The notes below the pieces were generated by a model. That model ran no database searches and was not told the DNA's origin. It saw nothing but the letters and a program-made list of their open reading frames with translations. Of a DNA stretch of 23,837 nt, positions 21,229 to 23,837 are shown piece after piece. Position 1 is the stretch's first letter. Each line of letters opens with the position of its first letter. Location: the IMG/VR virus record IMGVR_UViG_3300020057_000153, positions 1-23,837 of that record; one strand, 5' to 3'. The translations under genes were made by a program, and so were the position numbers. This DNA comes from a virus.

Positions 21229-21249
21229 AATTAAAAGAGAGGGGAGCAA

Positions 21250-21660
21250 ATGAGCAAATATAAATTATCAGATTTAAAAGTGGGCGCAGTTTTTAAGAGC
21301 AAATATGCGATAAGCACAATTATTAGAGTAGGCAAGTCAGAGGTTTGTTACTCCTATCAGTCCACGCTTAGCTACGCTGAAAAGTTTTGTTCCATTGAGA
21401 GTCTTTTGCGCGGCGAAAAGGGCGAATTAGTTAAGCCAGATATTAAAACTAATAAAATCAAAACACAAAAAGGGACTGTAGCATGGGCGATGGTTCAGCT
21501 CGTGAAAGGGTTAAGGGTGAGACACGAGGGGTGGGATTCCGGCAAATATATTAACCTTGTGGAGTATGGCGATTGCGACTGGTGGCTTCCGCTGGTAACA
21601 CGGGGAAAAAACGCAGCCGGATGGGAGCTTTATGAAGAGAAAGAGGAAAAAACAAAATGA
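21250..21660 (+). CDS. KYKLEDL domain fused to a DUF2829/Tad2-like domain, copy I
   Basis: 136 residues. Residues 1-63 are family domain 1. After a linker (KPDIKTNKIKTQKG) comes a different C-terminal domain, about 75-130: 'AWAMVQLVKGLRVRHEGWDS', 'KYINLVEYG', a Trp-rich middle and 'AAGWELYEE'. The A-x-x-x-L-x-x-G-x-x-V-R-x-x-GW ... DWELxE-type layout resembles DUF2829 proteins, the family of Thoeris anti-defence protein Tad2, which binds a cyclic ADP-ribose signal. The usual 'WLASQTD' part is not clear, so this is a resemblance, not a proof. GGGGAG SD and ATGA coupling are present. Confidence 0.7.
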   Translation: MSKYKLSDLKVGAVFKSKYAISTIIRVGKSEVCYSYQSTLSYAEKFCSIESLLRGEKGELVKPDIKTNKIKTQKGTVAWAMVQLVKGLRVRHEGWDSGKYINLVEYGDCDWWLPLVTRGKNAAGWELYEEKEEKTK

Positions 21661-22085
21661 GCAAATATAAATTAGAAGATTTAAAAGTGGGCGCAGTTTT
21701 TAAAAATGGTGACGTAACGAAAACAATTATCGCAGTGGGAAAGAAAGATGTTTTTTACTCCCATCACTCCCTGTTTGGTACCAGTGAAGGTATTTGCCGT
21801 ATTGGTGAGTTTTTGAGCGGCGGAGGGGGCGAATTGGTCGTGCCAGATGTTAAAACTAATAAAATCAAAACAAAAAAAGGAACTTTAGCGTGGGCGATGG
21901 TTCAGTTAGCGAAAGGGCTTAAGGTGCGACGCCAAGGAGGGGACGCCGGTGGCTATATTCAACTCACGGGCGAGCTAAATGCACAGAGATTAGTCACTGG
22001 GAGAGGAGGGCAGGCATTAATAGGATGGTCGCACAGAGTAGACGAATGGGAGCTTTGTGAAGAGAAAGAGGAGAAAATAAAATGA
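21657..22085 (+). CDS. KYKLEDL domain fused to a DUF2829/Tad2-like domain, copy J
   Basis: 142 residues. It has the same architecture as copy I: domain 1 (MSKYKLEDLKVGAVFKNGDV to 'GGGGELVVP'), the linker VKTNKIKTKKG, then 'AWAMVQLAKGLKVRRQGGDA', 'GYIQLTGEL' and 'VDEWELCEE'. The GW seen in copy I is GG here, so a key aromatic of the DUF2829-type pattern is lost and binding may differ. Its stop overlaps the downstream methyltransferase-like gene (ATGA), ending the array. Confidence 0.7.
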   Translation: MSKYKLEDLKVGAVFKNGDVTKTIIAVGKKDVFYSHHSLFGTSEGICRIGEFLSGGGGELVVPDVKTNKIKTKKGTLAWAMVQLAKGLKVRRQGGDAGGYIQLTGELNAQRLVTGRGGQALIGWSHRVDEWELCEEKEEKIK

Positions 22086-22669
22086 AGGTCTTAGTTGCTT
22101 GTGAGTATTCTGGAACTGTTAGGGAAGCATTTAGAAAATTGGGGCATGATGCTTGGTCTTGTGACATTTTGCCACCAGACGACAACTCAGAATTTCATTA
22201 TCAATGTGATGTTTCCAGCATACTAAATAATGGTTGGGATTTAATGATTGCGCACCCGCCTTGTACTTATTTAACAGTCAGCGCGAACAAGTGGTTAAAA
22301 GATCAACCTAAGAGAAAAAGCGGGGCATTAGTAGGTAAGGCCCGGAGAGATGCAAGGGAAGAAGCCGCCACTTTCTTTATGATGCTTTATAATTGTGACA
22401 TACCGAAAATCTGTATTGAAAATCCAATTGGAGTAATGAGTAATAGATTTAGAAAACCAAATCAAGTTATTCAGCCCTGGATGTTTGGCCACGGCGAGAC
22501 TAAGGCAACCTGCCTTTGGCTAAGAGGGCTTTCAAACCTAACGCCTACTAACGTAGTGGAAGGCAGATTTCAAAGGCTTCACTTACTACCAAAAACAGTG
22601 GACAGATGGAAAATTAGATCGGTTACTTACAGAGGAATTGCCGACGCAATGGCGCAACAATGGGGATAA
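22082..22669 (+). CDS. Short cytosine-methyltransferase-like protein
   Basis: 195 residues. It opens with a nucleotide-binding motif (MKVLVACEYSG, motif I-like, 5-11) and then HPPC (58-61) as a motif IV with a likely catalytic Cys61. ENP (113-115) is motif VI-like and 'QPWMFGHGETKATCLWL' (131-147) is a family signature. This family is common in phages, often called DNA cytosine methyltransferase, but it lacks an obvious target-recognition domain and later motifs, so activity is uncertain. It is unlike the canonical methyltransferase at 9319-10302. Coupled to copy J by ATGA; a 56-nt gap follows. Confidence 0.82.
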   Translation: MKVLVACEYSGTVREAFRKLGHDAWSCDILPPDDNSEFHYQCDVSSILNNGWDLMIAHPPCTYLTVSANKWLKDQPKRKSGALVGKARRDAREEAATFFMMLYNCDIPKICIENPIGVMSNRFRKPNQVIQPWMFGHGETKATCLWLRGLSNLTPTNVVEGRFQRLHLLPKTVDRWKIRSVTYRGIADAMAQQWG

Positions 22670-22675
22670 CGGAAA

Positions 22676-22705
22676 TTTACGAAGAAAAAGTGGATAAATC
22701 ATAAT
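22676..22705 (+). promoter_or_regulatory. Possible promoter for the sigma-like and TerS genes
   Basis: TTTACG (22676-22681), an 18-nt spacer and CATAAT (22700-22705) lie in the only gap of the region, 21 nt before the next ATG. The -10 matches 5 of 6, the -35 only 4 of 6. No strong SD follows. Confidence 0.3.
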
Positions 22706-22725
22706 TAAAGAGTAATGATTCTGGC

Positions 22726-23235
22726 ATGACAGATTTTATCTTCACGCCGGAGCATTACGAAAGAATAAGAAAATTTTGCTCCAGATTTATTTTTAAACAT
22801 CACTATCACAGGCACTACGAAGATATGGTTCAACACATTGCAATGGAATTTTTTAGAAAAGGGGGGAACGTACCAGACCTAAGATTTTTAGCGGTGGACT
22901 ATTGCCGCCTAAACGGGCTTATGGATCGCCTGAAAGACAAGCGAGTCATTGCGGGTGCAGTGCCACTAGAAAGAAGCCAGTCACTCGATGAGGACTATCT
23001 AAGAGTGGAGGCAAAGCCACCATTCGTAGACCGAACCATGGAAGAAAAACTTGAAATTTTTAATGGAATTCCCTTTTCACCACAAGAAAAAAAAGTTTTA
23101 ATCAATATCCTAGAAGGCCACGACTCCTGGGATGGCGCAAAGCTCATCAAGGTTTCTTTGGTTAATTACCAGCAAGCAAGATTTAACCTTTGCAAGCGCG
23201 CTAAAAAGTATTTGCTACGAGGAAAATATGAGTGA
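22726..23235 (+). CDS. Sigma-like putative transcription regulator
   Basis: 169 residues. Residues about 25-75 ('HYEDMVQHIAMEFFRKGG', 'FLAVDYCRLNGLMDRLKDKR') resemble a sigma region 2-like helical bundle. Residues about 115-165 (FSPQEKKVLINILEGHDSWD, 'AKLIKVSLVNYQQARFNLCKRAKKYL') resemble the region 4 helix-turn-helix with its final recognition helix. Phage regulators of this shape (ArpU/RinA-like) often precede the small terminase and switch on late genes, and the next gene here is a TerS candidate. Similarity is by eye only. Confidence 0.55.
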   Translation: MTDFIFTPEHYERIRKFCSRFIFKHHYHRHYEDMVQHIAMEFFRKGGNVPDLRFLAVDYCRLNGLMDRLKDKRVIAGAVPLERSQSLDEDYLRVEAKPPFVDRTMEEKLEIFNGIPFSPQEKKVLINILEGHDSWDGAKLIKVSLVNYQQARFNLCKRAKKYLLRGKYE

Positions 23236-23599
23236 ATTAATACAAATAGATCTCACCCCGCCCAGGAAAGATGAACAGTTTTTAGAATACTGGGAAGTGT
23301 TTATTGAAGATATAAGGCACCGAGAGAATCTAAAACCTAGTCACCTAACCCAGCTTAGATTTCTATGCGAAATTTGTATTCACTACGACAAGGTGAATGT
23401 GATTTTAGAGGAGCATGGTTATACTTACGACGTGGTTTCAGAAAGAAACGGAGCGCAATTAAAGCCTAGACCTGAAGTGACTATTTTAAAAGGCCTACTA
23501 ACCGAAATTAGGGCCTACAGTAATATGTTGGGACTCCAATTGGTGAAAGATAACGAATCAACTAAGAAAGAAGAAAAAATAGTAGATGAATGGGAGTAA
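23228..23599 (+). CDS. Terminase small subunit candidate, P27-like
   Basis: 123 residues from the ATG at 23228, which overlaps the previous gene by 8 nt; an in-frame ATG at 23132 inside that gene is rejected. The pattern 'LTQLRFLCEICIHYDKVNVI', then 'LEEHGYTY', 'LKPRPEVTILKGLLTEIRAY' and a final 'LGLQL' is that of P27/Terminase_4 small subunits. These bind DNA and load the large subunit. The C-terminus is charged. It is on the opposite strand from TerL and about 14 kb away, which is unusual. Repeats directly downstream might be a recognition site. Confidence 0.72.
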   Translation: MSELIQIDLTPPRKDEQFLEYWEVFIEDIRHRENLKPSHLTQLRFLCEICIHYDKVNVILEEHGYTYDVVSERNGAQLKPRPEVTILKGLLTEIRAYSNMLGLQLVKDNESTKKEEKIVDEWE

Positions 23600-23837
23600 T
23601 CCCAATCTAACGGGCGATAATTCAAGTTAAATTCAGCTAAACACTACATATTCCCAGATCAATAGTACGATATTCATACCAAATTCAGCTAAACATTACA
23701 TATTTCCAGATCAATAGTACGATATTCATACCAAATTCACGCGCCCAATATTCCCCATAAGTAATAGAAAGCACAGAAGTAACGTAATTTCAAGCACTTA
23801 GTCCCCACCACTTTTCAAAACTCACCTCGTAAGAATC
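23600..23837. other. Right-end non-coding region
   Basis: Apart from the 52-bp repeats, I see a small TGGGA/TCCCA hairpin over the TerS stop (23591-23604) without a U-run, and no gene on either strand up to the window edge. Confidence 0.5.
23629..23732 (+). repeat. Two tandem 52-bp direct repeats
   Basis: Unit 1 (23629-23680) and unit 2 (23681-23732) differ at only two C/T positions; a third unit begins (AAATTCA, 23733-23739) and then diverges. They are AT-rich and lie 30 bp after the TerS gene. Possible roles are a terminase binding site, replication iterons or a regulatory array. Confidence 0.9.

Noticed and set aside
23629-23739. CRISPR array
   Set aside because: The two 52-bp units are directly adjacent with no spacers, and no cas gene is present.

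Overview
The window is part of a tailed double-stranded DNA phage genome (Caudoviricetes, HK97-type head) or a closely related prophage. The evidence is a portal protein, an HK97-fold major capsid protein, a ClpP-like prohead protease and a large terminase, all next to phage-type replication and regulatory genes. The DNA is moderately AT-rich and many starts have Shine-Dalgarno (SD) sequences, so a bacterium using canonical SD initiation is the likely host. The host cannot be named from this sequence, and no tRNA, rRNA, integrase, endolysin, CRISPR or insertion sequence was seen.

Layout. Positions 1-10552 form a leftward block on the minus strand. In transcription order it holds a small membrane/coiled-coil protein, a cytosine-5 DNA methyltransferase translationally coupled to the large terminase, the prohead protease, the major capsid protein and a capsid-associated protein. 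Two intrinsic terminators follow, then a hypothetical protein, the portal, a collagen-like fibre protein, two more virion-type proteins and a partial exported protein that runs off the left edge. Positions 10553-11243 are a gene-poor divergent control region. It has a 28-bp dyad overlapping two back-to-back promoters, long A-tracts, a strong GC hairpin and a structured leader. From 11244 rightward the plus strand begins with an SF3-type helicase.

The most unusual part is about 12.8-22.1 kb. It is a tightly coupled array of small genes, mostly joined by ATGA stop/start overlaps, built largely from three interleaved paralogous families. These are (i) 36-37-residue single-membrane-span miniproteins (four copies plus a remnant), (ii) 79-101-residue 'MKDAEN' proteins (five copies plus a remnant), and (iii) a 'KYKLEDL' family of ten copies. 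In the KYKLEDL family a constant N-terminal domain is joined to different C-terminal parts; two copies carry a tail resembling DUF2829/Tad2. The 3' end of each family usually also supplies the ribosome-binding site and ATG of the next gene, so cassettes can be reordered without losing translation. Exact direct repeats, truncated copies, out-of-frame fusions and G- or A-tract length changes show recent recombination. The array also carries a ParB-like gene, coiled-coil proteins and several singletons. Its function is unknown; a phage accessory or anti-defence island is my inference.

The right end has a second, short cytosine-methyltransferase-like gene, a sigma-like putative regulator, a P27-type small terminase and a 52-bp tandem repeat. 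The small terminase is on the opposite strand from the large terminase and about 14 kb away from it. The portal lies downstream of the capsid gene, which departs from the usual HK97-phage order.
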